From assembly GCF_949628215.1 (NCBI RefSeq), contig NC_134285.1:25248797-25312796 (forward strand): a stretch of DNA of 64,000 nucleotides, given 5' to 3'. Under the pieces are notes generated by a model that did no database searches, was not told the origin of the DNA, and saw only the letters and a list, made by a program, of their open reading frames with translations. Made by a program: the position numbers and the translations under genes. Below, piece by piece: positions 1 to 21,485 of this stretch (position 1 is the stretch's first letter; the number at the start of each line of letters is the position of its first letter). This stretch comes from Phalacrocorax aristotelis. Its lineage: Eukaryota > Chordata > Aves > Suliformes > Phalacrocoracidae.

Positions 1-182
1 TGCCAGGGTGCATTTGGGGTGGAGGGGGAACGCAGCCCTGGGTGGGGGGGGCGGCGCGCTTGCTAGCACCGAGGGGGCAGGCGGGCGGGGGGGTGGCCTG
101 TCCCCATGTCACGCGCGGGACACCCCCCCCCTCCACCGGGCTTGGCCAACCAAAAAAGGGCTGGGGTTGGGGTGGGGGGGTG

Positions 183-3100
183 TTAGGGGGGGGGAGGGAT
201 CTGTGCCCCCAGCAGGTCGTAGGCGAAAATGTTCCAGAAGACCGCGAAGAGGAGGAAGGTGCCATAGGAGAGGAGCAGGACCCACCAGCCGCACTGGTCC
301 TGCAGGCTCTCCTCGTAGCTGCGCAGGATGGTCAGCCCCATGCTGATGCCCACAATGGCCCCTGCCAGATGGGCCATGAAGCTGGGCTGGGGGCCGAGGC
401 CGGCAGCGGTGGGGAAAAAACGGAGCCAGACGGCACGACCCACCTCTGAGCTCACTGTAAGAAAGCATCAGGAGGTGCTCAGCACCCCCGTCCCTGCCCC
501 TCTCCCATAGGGACCCCCAGCAGGGGTCAGGCACAGCTGGGTACTCACTGCACACCAGCGCCAGCACCATCCGCAGCAGCTTGTAGGGGCAGCGCATCCC
601 GGCCCAGTTCTGCGGGCGGACGGACAGACAGGTGGACCATGGGCTGACACTGGTGATGCTCCAGTACTGGGACTCCCGTGTACCAAGCAGAGCTATGCCC
701 TGTCCCCATAGAGCCCCCTCCAGGTCCCCACTCATCCCCACTGGCACCCACCCCATGGGTGATGCCACCCAAGGTGGTCCCCCCTGCAATGGTGCCCACC
801 CCATAGTGCCCCCCCCAGCATCCCCCACCGTGTCACACCATGCTGCCCACCCTAAAACTCCACCCAACGGCATTCACCCCTGAAGCCACCCCCTGGCAAC
901 TGCCCCCAATGTCACACCATGCTGCCTACACTCTCCAACACCACCCAGTGGCACCCCCCCACCCCCCCAGTGCCACCTCCCCAGTATCACCCCACCCAAT
1001 ACCACACCATTCTGCCCCCCCTACAATGGCACCCCCCAACTCCACCCCGCCCTGGTGTCACGCCATGCTACCCACCCTCCCACACCCCCAATGCCCCCCC
1101 ACCCCCAACGCCGGCAGCACTGACCATGACAACGTTGGCAAGGTGGGCTGAGCAGAGCGCATAGACCCCCCCTGAGCCCCCGACCAGGGGGGCCCGCATG
1201 TCCGTGATGGAGACGGTGAGGGAGCCTGCGGGCATGGGCATGGTTCAGCATGGGGTCTCACACCCCATTGCATTAATTAATTACAGTCCACATTAATTAA
1301 CTATGGGCTGCATTGCCCCCCAGCCCTCCCTGGGGCGAGTGATGCTGGCAGCGCCTGTGCCAGTGTGGGGTGGTACCAAGCAAGTGGTGAGTGAAGCCCT
1401 GCATCCCCAGCAAACTTGGGGTGAATCTCCCTGCACCCTCCCCGGGGCTGGTGATGGGGACTGCAGCCCCAGCCAGGCAGGGGACCGATAAAGCAGCACC
1501 CCCCAGGCATGCACCCACCTGCCAGGACGCCAGCCAGGTAGAGGAAGCTGATGCGCAGGATGCCGTGCACCATCTCCAGGGGCACCCCGATCATCAGCTG
1601 CAGGAGGGCGTTGAACCCCAGCTGCTCCAGCCTGCCCGGGCACAGGAGGGGACACGCGGTGGCTCAGCCCATGCAGACCCAGGTGCCCCCCCCCCAGCAT
1701 GGACCTACCCCACGTGCATGAACATGTAGGTGAGGAAGCGCCAGGCACGTGCCCGGTGCCCAGGGTGGTAGACCAGGGGGCTCTTCATGTACTCGGGGTG
1801 GTAGGTCTGCAGCACCCACTTGTTCAGGCGGGCCCCGTAGCAGAGGAACACGATGATCTGCACCAAACCCCATGGCCGTCAGCCCCAGTACCACTGAGAC
1901 CCCCACCCGTCCCTCTGGCCTTGGGCAGGATGCTGGGATGTGGGGCACCTGGCACCTCTGCCCCGGGGCTGAGCCCCCCCCTCCATGTTTACCAGGACAT
2001 CACAAACAGGATCATCTGTGGCCTCCGCCCTGGGTCTGAGACCTCATATCGGCATCAGGACATCACAACCAGAGTCACCTGTCCCCTCTGCCCTGGGTCT
2101 GAGCCCCTGCCAGCCACCAGGACAGCACAACCAGGATCACCCATGGCCTCCACCCTGCTTCTCAGTCTGTATGGGGACTGGGACATCAAAACTAGGGTCA
2201 ACCTTCCCCTCCACCCTGAGTCTGAGACCATATATGGGCACCAGGACATCACCACCAGGATGACATGTCCACCCAGCCCTGGGTCCAGGGCCCCATATGG
2301 GCAAGGGGACATCACAACCAGTGTCACCTCTCCCCTCCACCCCAGGTCCCCATGGGCACTGGGACACCTCAGCCAAGCTCAGGTGCCAGCCCCATACCTG
2401 GGTGAGGGTGACGGCTGCCATGAAGACAGGGGGCGGACACGTGCGGTGCTGGTAGAAGTACCAGCGCCGGTCCATCTCGCAGGGCAGGATCTCGTAGGCC
2501 ACATAGCGGACGAAGCGCTTGTAGAAGCCCAGGCCAGTCTCGTCCAGCAGCACATCGCGGGGCAGGGCTCGCTGCCCGTTGGCAATGGCGCGCTTGAAGC
2601 TGCTCGAGCGCTTGCTGCTGATCTGCGGAGAGAGGCCATGCCCGTGGGGGCCACAGGGGCAGCTTGGGCCAGTGGGCTTGTGGCCACCCCTTGCCCATCA
2701 CCGTCACCCCGGTGGGACCAGCCTGACAAGCCACCCCAAGGTCATGCCATCAACCCATGCCAGAGGGGCTCCTGGGAACCGCCGATGTCTGCCCCCCTCC
2801 CCAAGGGCACAGGGAGGTGCCCAATGCCCACCCTGGGCTGGCACCCAGCCACTCAAACCCATCCCCGTGGCCCCCCAGCACTGACCAGGTCTACCAGCTC
2901 CTGATAGCAGACCTGCCCCTCGTCATTGCCCTGTGCCAGGGCCACCAGCATGTCCAGCTTGGCAGGATCCAGGGGCAGCTCATGACTGTGCACGAGGCTG
3001 GCGAACGTCTCCACCCCGATGAAGCCAGTGTTTTCGGGGTCAAGCTGGGGGACACAGCATGGGGCATTACCAGGATGACAGGGCTGAGGCTCCCTGATCT

Positions 3101-5268
3101 GTGGGGGAGACCCCTCACCCTGGCCTCAAGCCTGGCGGCATCATGTGCCACTCCATGACACTGGCTCCTGCCTCTGTGAGGGAGGCTACAACCCGCACCC
3201 AGCCTGTATCCTGCATCATGTAGGTGCTCCGTGCCAGGTGGGTGCCCCATGCCTTGCTGGCGTCCTGTCTCCCCACGGCACAGCCAACACACTCCCACTC
3301 AGTTATTTCTCGCCGCCGGCAGCCTGCCAGCCAGGCAGCCACGAAGCTAAACATACGCGTAGCCCTGGCACTGGTCTCCTCCTCCTCTCACGTGCCCTCA
3401 CTGCTGGATGCTGGGCTCCACCACGCTGGACACCCTGTGCCAGGGCTCCTGGCACTGGCCAGGCACCCTGAGCCCTCCGGGCACTCCACACCATGGGGTA
3501 CCCCACACGGTCCTGCTCATGGAGATGAGGAACTTGGGGTGGCACGAGGACAATGGAGACAGGGAGAGGGCACCAATGGCTAGGGCACAGCTCGAGCCCT
3601 GCCGAGGGCGGCTGGGACTTTGCGCCCCACAGATTTACCCTGTGAATAGTGTTGGATTTTTTCCTTTCTTTGCCAGGGAATGAAATGTGGAAGAGGAAAC
3701 TCGTCCTCATGGGACAGGCAGGAGAGGGAGTGCTGGGAGCATGGGGTCACACGCCCACCCCGGTGTGCACCCTGTCCAGGAACAGCCAAAGCCGCGTTCC
3801 CAAGGTGGGGTCCAGCTGCCTAGAGTCCCTGCCCGAGGCAGTGTGGGTGCAGGGTGTGGGATATGGGCTGTGGAGTAGGGTGCAGGATGCGGGGTGCAGG
3901 GTACAGGATGCGGGGTGCAGGATGCGGAGTGCAGGCAGTGCTTACAGCCTCGCAGCAGCTGCCAGCCAATGGGAGTAGCCCCAGCCATTGGGGCTTAAGA
4001 GCACCCCAGCACCACCCATGCCCTGCACCCCACAAGCCACACACACTGCCCCACAGGTGCCACGTGCGTGTGCCACACGGGACCTGACCCATGCACCAGT
4101 GTACACTGAGCTCACCGGCCCCCAGGGAGCCCTGACAGTGGCCAGAAGCCCCTCTACACTCTGGGGGTGCATCTTCCCCCACCCCAGCCCCTCTGACCCA
4201 CTGCAGCCCCCCGGGGGGCCCAATCCTCAGCCCACCCAGCCCCTCAGCCCTGCCAGGCTCCCCCAGGTCCTGCTCTCACCTGGGGAAGATGCTGCTCATC
4301 CCCAAAGGGCTTGGAGGTGCACACAGCCCCAGCACCCAATGGAGGGGTGACATGGGGGACAGCACCACGGCTCCCAGGACAGGGAGGTGGGGGGACTTGG
4401 CCAAGGTCATGGAGCCAGCCGGGGGCGAGGGGGGACCGTTAATAATCCTGACCCCCAATAAATTCCCTCCCCACCCCCAGGGGAAAGCTGCTGTCTCGGC
4501 CTGGGCTGGGTGGGGACGGAGGGATGAGATGGCCGAGCTGCTCGGGGCCGAGCACCGGGCAGGGACGGGGACGGGATGCAGCGGGTGCTAACACGTCGGG
4601 GCCTGATCCTGCCAGCGGAGCGGAGCCCACCGCTACGCAGCGTTAATGCTCCACGGCCTGATCCTGCAATCAGGTCACGGGGCTGGATGCAGCCCCCTGT
4701 GAAGACGAACCTCACCGGGGTGGCTGAGCCCCACGGCAGCCCCGGGGCCCCATCCCACACCCAGAGCTGGGACTCGGCACCACCGCAGGTGTTGGGGCTC
4801 GGCTGCCCAGCACCCCTCGCCCTTGAGGGTGCACCCGGCAGAATCCAGCCCGGGGCAGGCGAAGCGGGGAGCACCGCGGCGAGGACGAGGCCACAAGTGA
4901 GCTGAGTTACGCGGTCTCAGCCGCCAAAAATGGGCCGGGGTCCCCCGGGGCAGTGATGGGGGGCACTGGGGGAAGCTGAGCGAGGGCCGGCGAGTGCGGT
5001 ACCCGCCCTGGGCGGGCAGCGCTGCCAGCGGGTCTGGCAGGCACCGGGCAGCGCTGCCCGCTGCGCGGCAGCCCTGCCCGGTGCATGCAAGCATCCCTCC
5101 CCCGGTAGCGATGCCCGGTGCACGGCGGCCCCCCCTCGGAGCGGAGCCCGGTGCCCGTCCCCCTCCGTCCGTGTCTCCCCCGCCCCGATAGCGGTGCCTA
5201 GTGCCCGGCGGGGCCCCCCCGGCTCTCACCTGCTCTTGGATGAGCTGGAGCAGGGAGCTCCTGTCCAT
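183..5268 (-). CDS. RHBDL1: RHBDL1, rhomboid-like intramembrane serine protease, complete
   Basis: Rhomboid proteases cut substrates inside the membrane. Eight coding exons on the minus strand: 5230-5268, 2886-3044, 2398-2622, 1709-1857, 1519-1631, 1125-1225, 549-609, 183-454. All have GT-AG borders and matching phases, and they total 372 codons plus TAA. The N-terminus ([13 protein letters not shown]) is followed by an EF-hand-like segment (residues about 14-66), a cytosolic linker and a multi-membrane-span domain. Catalytic Ser246 sits in a GGSGG motif (GxSG class) in the exon 1125-1225, and catalytic His311 sits in SFMAHLAG in the last exon. The length and start match the short human isoform of about 373 residues, not the 438-residue form; I see no exon for the longer N-terminus. 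The C-terminus ([13 protein letters not shown]) is almost identical to human. No canonical polyadenylation signal is visible below 183, so the 3' UTR may leave the window. Confidence 0.95.
610..1124. repeat. C-rich degenerate tandem repeat in RHBDL1 intron 6
   Basis: The intron between the exons 1125-1225 and 549-609 is dominated by C-rich sequence. A phrase like TCACACCATGCTGCC recurs near 832, 911 and (diverged) 1000 and 1057, among CACCC and CCACC runs. This looks like an old tandem expansion of roughly 70-90 bp units, not an exon. The open frames across it follow from the base bias. Confidence 0.5.
1985..2368. repeat. About six copies of a ~62-bp tandem repeat in RHBDL1 intron 3
   Basis: Each copy begins with a variant of AGGACATCACAACCAG, continues with a TCACCTGTCCCCTC-like stretch and CCCTGGGTCTGAG, and often ends in CCATATGGGCA. 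Copies start near 1993, 2057, 2119, 2182, 2242 and 2306. They differ by substitutions and small indels, so this is a moderately old minisatellite. It fills most of the intron between the exons 2398-2622 and 1709-1857 and explains the long open frames seen there on both strands. Confidence 0.8.
3846..3937. repeat. Short G-rich tandem repeat in RHBDL1 intron 1
   Basis: Imperfect repeats of a 12-14 bp unit such as GGTGCAGGATGCG, about seven copies. It lies within the 2.2-kb first intron (3045-5229). I see no exon elsewhere in that intron. Confidence 0.7.
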
Positions 5269-5620
5269 GCACCCGGCGGGCGGCGGGCTCCGCCGCTCCC
5301 CCGCGCCCGGGGCCGGCGAGCCGGGCAGGGGAGCGGCGCGGGCGGCGGGGGCGGCGGGGGGGTCGGCTCTCCCCGCCAGCCCCGCGTTGCGGCGGGCCCG
5401 GGAGCGAGCGGCGAGCGGCGGCGCCGGGAGCCGCCGATGGCAGCGGGGCGGCGGGGGCGGGCGCGGAGCCGAGCGGAGCCGCCCCCGCCGCAGCGCGCGG
5501 CGCGGCGCAGCTCCAACCCCCCGCGCCGCCCCCGCCGGCGCGCGGGGAACCGGGACCCACCCCGCCGGCAGCCCTGGTCCCGGGACTCGGCCCCGGGAGG
5601 GAACTGGCCCCGAGCACCGG
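5101..5620 (-). promoter_or_regulatory. RHBDL1 CpG island and probable promoter
   Basis: This very GC- and CpG-dense stretch surrounds the 39-nt first coding exon and extends about 350 bp upstream of the ATG (5266-5268). It carries several GC-box-like runs around 5340-5480. I see no TATA box near the ATG. The transcription start cannot be fixed from sequence alone. Confidence 0.6.
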
Positions 5621-5635
5621 CAGGGTGGTACAGGT

Positions 5636-6086
5636 AGGCTGGTACTGGTACCTGCCTCCTGTACTGGGACCCGCATCCCAGTACAGTACCTACATCCCAG
5701 TACTGATACCTACATCCCAGTGTGGTACCCACATCCCAGTAGAGTACCTGCATCCCAGTACTGGTGCCTTCATCCTGGTACTGGTACCTACATCCCATTA
5801 CCAGTACCTGCATCATGGTACAGTAGCTGCTTCCCAGTACCAGTACCTGCATCCCAGTACTGGAACCCACATTCCAGTATGGGTATGTGTATTCCAGTAC
5901 AGGTACCTGCATCCCAGTACAGCATCTGCATCCCAGGACTGGTACCACATCCTGGTATGGTACCCACATCCCAGTACGGTACCTGCATACTGGTACAGGA
6001 ATCTGCATCCTGGTACATCACCTGCATTCTGGCATAGCACACACATCCCACTATGACACCTGCATCCCAGTACGGGTCCAGCGTGC
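5636..6086. repeat. GTAC-rich minisatellite upstream of RHBDL1, about 20 copies of a ~20-bp unit
   Basis: The unit approximates CATCCCAGTACTGGTACCTG, with many variants (CCAGTACAGTACCTA, CCAGTATGGGTA and so on). It contains the palindromes CCAGTACTGG and GGTACC, so neighbouring units can pair. The array begins about 370 bp upstream of the RHBDL1 start codon, directly beside the CpG island. Open frames that read as Tyr/Pro/Thr/Ser-rich repeats on the plus strand, or Tyr/Trp/Gly-rich on the minus strand, come from this array and are not genes. Confidence 0.92.
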
Positions 6087-7519
6087 CAGCACCTGCACAA
6101 TATCGCACAGGCATCTGCAAATTTTTGCCTCCATCCTGACACTGGCACCCACAGGCCAGCCGAGGTCCATGTGCGTCCCCCATGGGTGCTCCCTCCACCT
6201 GGCATGGGGCACGCAGTGCCTCCAGCACTGGCACCTGCCCCAGCACAGAGCACGGGGGGCAGCCTGGCACTGGATACCCTTGAACTTTCACCCTTTACGT
6301 GATGTGCACAGCAGCACCCAGACCAGCCCTGCAGCCCCCAGACCCCTCTGTGCTCTGTCCTGTGGGGTGGCGCGTCCCCACCACCCAGTCCCGGCATCGT
6401 CCCCACTCCCCTGGGCTGCAGCTCAGACCCACTGTCAGTGCAAGGGGACCTCTGGTCTTCACAGCCCTGCCGTGGCATGGGGGGGCTGGGAGGCAGCAGG
6501 TACCATATGGAAGACGCCATGGCGCTGCGGGCTGGCACAGGGCAGGCAGAGATGCCAGGCAGCAAGGCAATGCCTGGGCTCCTTCCTCAGGGACTGCATG
6601 TGGTCATGGGTGAGCTCCCGCAGCCCTGCCACGGGCATCCCCTGCCCGGCACAGTGCATGCAGCTCCAGCAAACTGGCACTACTAATATGCACCGTGGCA
6701 CGTGAGCCTGCTGCTTCTGCCGGGCCCAGCCTGTTTTGGACTCACGAGGGAGCACTGTGCATCCCACTCACCTTGGCATCGCCTCCTTCACCCTGCACTG
6801 TGGCACTGGCTGTGCTCCTTCCCCGTCCCTCCCCAGGCTCCCCAGTCTGCCGTGGAGGGAAGGGTCTCCTCTCCCACCTCGGCAGCCCAGAGGGACCCCC
6901 TTGCCCACAGAGGAGCAGTCTGGTCTCATCAAGGCTCAGAGCAGAGGCCCTGGAGAGATGCTAGGAAAAGCCTTTTCCTCAGCTGCGCCTGTGTTCCTGG
7001 TGCCCAGTGCCCGCGGCTGAGCCTGCAGAGACAGAAATAGCCGTGGGAGAAGCTGCTGCAGGGAAAAGGGAGAAGGCAAGGGAGGCGGCATGGCCCCGGG
7101 AGCTGCAGGCGCTTGCGGGGAAGGTGGCTGCAGGGAAGCAAGGAGCCCCTAACCCCAGTGGGGACAGGCACGCAGAGCCACGACTCCCAGGGGCACAGGA
7201 ACAGCCAAGTCTCCTGTTTCCCCCTGCCCACGAGCTCCTACCAGTGACATGGGGACCCACCACCTCCCTCCCTGTCTCTCCCCACTTGCTGGCACTTGTT
7301 GCAGAGGCATCCACATCCCCAAGCACCAATGAGCCCCAGGCCAGCCCCGAGCCTTGTCCCACAGGACTGGGCTTTAGCTTTTGCCCTAAATCCCTGTAAC
7401 TGTCCCCAAACTGGCCCAGGCCCTTGGGGTCTCCTCACTTACACCACAGCCCCGGACTTCGTGCAGCCCCAGCAGGGGCAAGGAGTCCTGCTCCCCAGGA
7501 GACGCAGGACACAATGTGC
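6087..7519. other. Intergenic stretch with no recognised feature
   Basis: This lies between the minisatellite upstream of RHBDL1 and the probable end of the RHOT2 3' UTR. Short open frames occur on both strands, but none resembles a family I know, and none joins into a spliced gene with sensible borders. I see no repeat family or RNA gene in it. Confidence 0.5.
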
Positions 7520-9287
7520 AAGCGGAAGGTGTGTAAAAATTTATTTTCATGTAGAGAACAAACCTCCTAAAACGGTATGGCTTTGCCAGACCTGGACCGG
7601 TGCCAGGAGCAGGGTCAGACCACCAGACGAGGACCTGGCTAGCAGAGCCAAGTGCGGTGGGCTCGGGCATGGTGAGGGGATAAGGAAGCACCAGGGAGGT
7701 GGCCCTCGCAGTGCCATAAACCATGGGCCAGCAGCGAGCATGATGGCAGCTGGTGCCTGACGGGCAGAGCATCCCTGGCATGGACCCCCTGTTCAGCCAG
7801 CGCTGGGGACCGGGCACAGGCAGAATGGGGGCACCACCCTATGACTGCCCCAGTAAGAAATGCTGGCTGCCACCCAGTGACTTCTCAACCCCCTCACTGG
7901 CTCCAGGACACAATAATAAGTTTAAACAGACAACATACAGAAAAGCAGCTCCAGCTGTACCTTGGTGCTGCCCCACCAGCTGCCTGGAAAGAAACCTACC
8001 CTGAGTGTGCTTGAAAAGCCTAAGAGCTAGTGTCACTGAGCCAGGAGCTGACCTGGGCTCCCCCCTGGCAGGATGGGAGCCCAGGGCTGGGTGTGAGCTG
8101 AGCCTGGAGGCCAGCACAGGTTGGCCTCGCTCTTTGGGACTCGGAGGCAGGGGCACTGTGGGACTATGGCCCTGGATCTGAGCTGGGCTGAAGTCACGGC
8201 AGCTGCCCAGCAGCTAAGGCTGGCTCAGGTGCAGGCAGGGGACAGGGGAGGAAAGAGCTTCCAGTTGTACCAGGAGATGCAACACCCAGAGCCAGCCTCG
8301 CACTCTGGGACAGCCTCAGTGCAGCCAGAGCCCCGCGGAGGGGACAGCAGGACAAGGGTTGTATGCCAGTATATGGCATGGCACCAGCTCAGCGATGGCA
8401 CTGCCAGGGAAGGACTGTGGCCTACCCTCAGGAATGCAGTGGGCACCTTACAACCCTCCCCAGCTTACCAGGGCTCCTGCGAATACTATACTGGTGGCCA
8501 GGGCAGGGGTCGGTAGGGATGGGCCATGCAGGGGAGGAGGGGAGATGGGCTGAAAGCCTGGCACGCTGCAGGACCTAGTATTTTTGCACAGAAACAGGAG
8601 AGAAAGGGCCTGGGACAAGTCCTGGGTATCACTCCCTCCCCTTGCAGCCCAGGTCTAGGGGCTGTAGCCGCAGCATCTCAGCCAGGGCCAGGAGTGGCCC
8701 CAGAACACAGGGGCTTAGGGGGGTTTAAGTGCCTGGCCCTCCATGGCTGCCTTTCCAGTGCTGGCAGAGGGAAACAGGCCCTGGGGATGGAGGTGTGCCT
8801 GGGGGGCGAAGCCATGAGCCCATTGGACAGCTCTGCTGCTGCTGGAAGCCCCAGGGGTTCCAGGAGTGTTGCCCCCCAGAATTGAGGGCACCAGCACAGC
8901 CCTCTGGGGAAGGCATGTGCCTGGCCCAACACATACTGAAACACTCACGTTAGCTTAAAAACAAACGTTAAAAAAACATTAACAGAATAAAAGATGGGGG
9001 TAATCCTCCAGCTGCTGGTGAGGCAGAGCTGCCTGGCCGCTGCTGCCATGGCTGGGCAGGAGCCATGTGGGCGAGGAGGTGGCACAGGCCGGAAGGGTTA
9101 GGCTGGCCGGTGCCAGGTGATCTATCCTGCTGGTGCTTGGAAGTCCGGTTTCACTGGTCCTGAAATTGAGGCTGGGGGGAAAGGAATATTTCCCACCAGG
9201 GACCACCTTGAGGCAGAGCCCTTCACCAGGGTGTCATTCAGGAGGGAGAGGCTGGTGTCATGGTGGGGACGGGGTAGAGAGCAACTC
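7520..9287 (-). other. RHOT2: Probable RHOT2 3' untranslated region
   Basis: No canonical AATAAA appears on the minus strand between the RHOT2 stop (9288-9290) and 7540-7545, so the simplest reading is a 3' UTR of about 1.75 kb. An AT-rich patch sits at 8938-8996. The inference rests only on the missing nearer signal; a variant signal could end the transcript earlier. Confidence 0.4.
7540..7545 (-). terminator. Candidate RHOT2 polyadenylation signal AATAAA
   Basis: On the minus strand the context reads GAAAATAAATTTTTACAC, with GT-rich sequence (CACATTGTGTCC) about 20-35 bases further on, as expected of a cleavage region. It is the first canonical hexamer downstream of the RHOT2 stop. Confidence 0.45.
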
Positions 9288-21082
<11,795 letters not shown>

Positions 21083-21127
21083 GGCGGCGCCGCGGCCGCC
21101 GCTCCCGGGGCCGTTCCCGGGGCCGCC

Positions 21128-21135
21128 GCTTCCGG
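21128..21135 (-). promoter_or_regulatory. ETS-family site CCGGAAGC in the RHOT2 promoter
   Basis: On the minus strand this reads CCGGAAGC, matching the GABPA/ELK consensus CCGGAAGY, 46 bp upstream of the RHOT2 ATG. ETS sites near the start are typical of TATA-less promoters of mitochondrial genes. Binding is inferred from the motif alone. Confidence 0.5.
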
Positions 21136-21177
21136 CCACACCAGCGAGCGGCGTCGCAGAGCGGCGCGGGCAGAGCG

Positions 21178-21191
21178 GCGCCCCCTGGCGG
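21178..21191 (+). promoter_or_regulatory. CTCF-like motif between WDR90 and RHOT2
   Basis: GCGCCCCCTGGCGG differs at one base from the CTCF core written as GCGCCCCCTNGTGG. It lies between the WDR90 polyadenylation signal and the RHOT2 start. The motif is GC-rich and the surroundings are CpG-dense, so a chance match is possible. Confidence 0.4.
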
Positions 21192-21243
21192 GCGAGGGCG
21201 GCACGCACCACTCTTAAGACGTCCCCATTTCAGCTTTCGATGT

Positions 21244-21249
21244 TTTATT
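21244..21249 (-). terminator. WDR90 polyadenylation signal AATAAA
   Basis: On the minus strand TTATTAATAAAACATCG follows the WDR90 stop by about 236 bases. It is the only canonical hexamer between the WDR90 stop and the RHOT2 ATG, giving a 3' UTR of about 250 bases that ends some 140 bases before the RHOT2 start codon. Confidence 0.75.
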
Positions 21250-21485
21250 AATAACAACAAAAAACGAACGGAAAAAAACCCACAGCAAACGGCAAAACCG
21301 CAACCGCTCGGGCCTGGCCTGCGGGCGCGCCGGCCCAGCGACCCGGGGGCAGGTTGTGGCTGGGGCCTGGTTGAGGCCTAAGCCGGGGCCCTGCCCAGGG
21401 AGCCGGAGCCGGGGCCGGGCCCAGGGGACGCGGCCGGCCTTCCTCCCCCGCTGGAGAAGCACCACTGGCCCAGGGCGCTGCCGGC

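Noticed and set aside
1-182. STUB1, the next gene after RHBDL1 in human
   Set aside because: No STUB1 TPR or U-box sequence appears in the left edge of the window; it would lie beyond it.
1699-2904. Plus-strand open frame of 401 codons
   Set aside because: It runs antisense to RHBDL1 exons and through the 62-bp tandem array. Repetitive composition explains it and no domain is visible.
4675-5676. Long minus-strand open frame (333 codons) across the RHBDL1 first exon
   Set aside because: Only the 39-nt exon within it is coding. The rest is CpG-island and intron sequence kept open by GC bias; the upstream Arg/Pro/Ala-rich part has no family resemblance.
5201-6056. Plus-strand open frames with Tyr/Pro/Thr/His repeats
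   Set aside because: They translate the GTAC minisatellite and the antisense of the CpG island. No start context or splice partner supports a gene.
6087-7519. A hidden gene between RHOT2 and RHBDL1
   Set aside because: The open frames (for example 6702-7040 plus) are short, low in complexity and without splice structure or known motifs. The human interval also has no gene that I know of.
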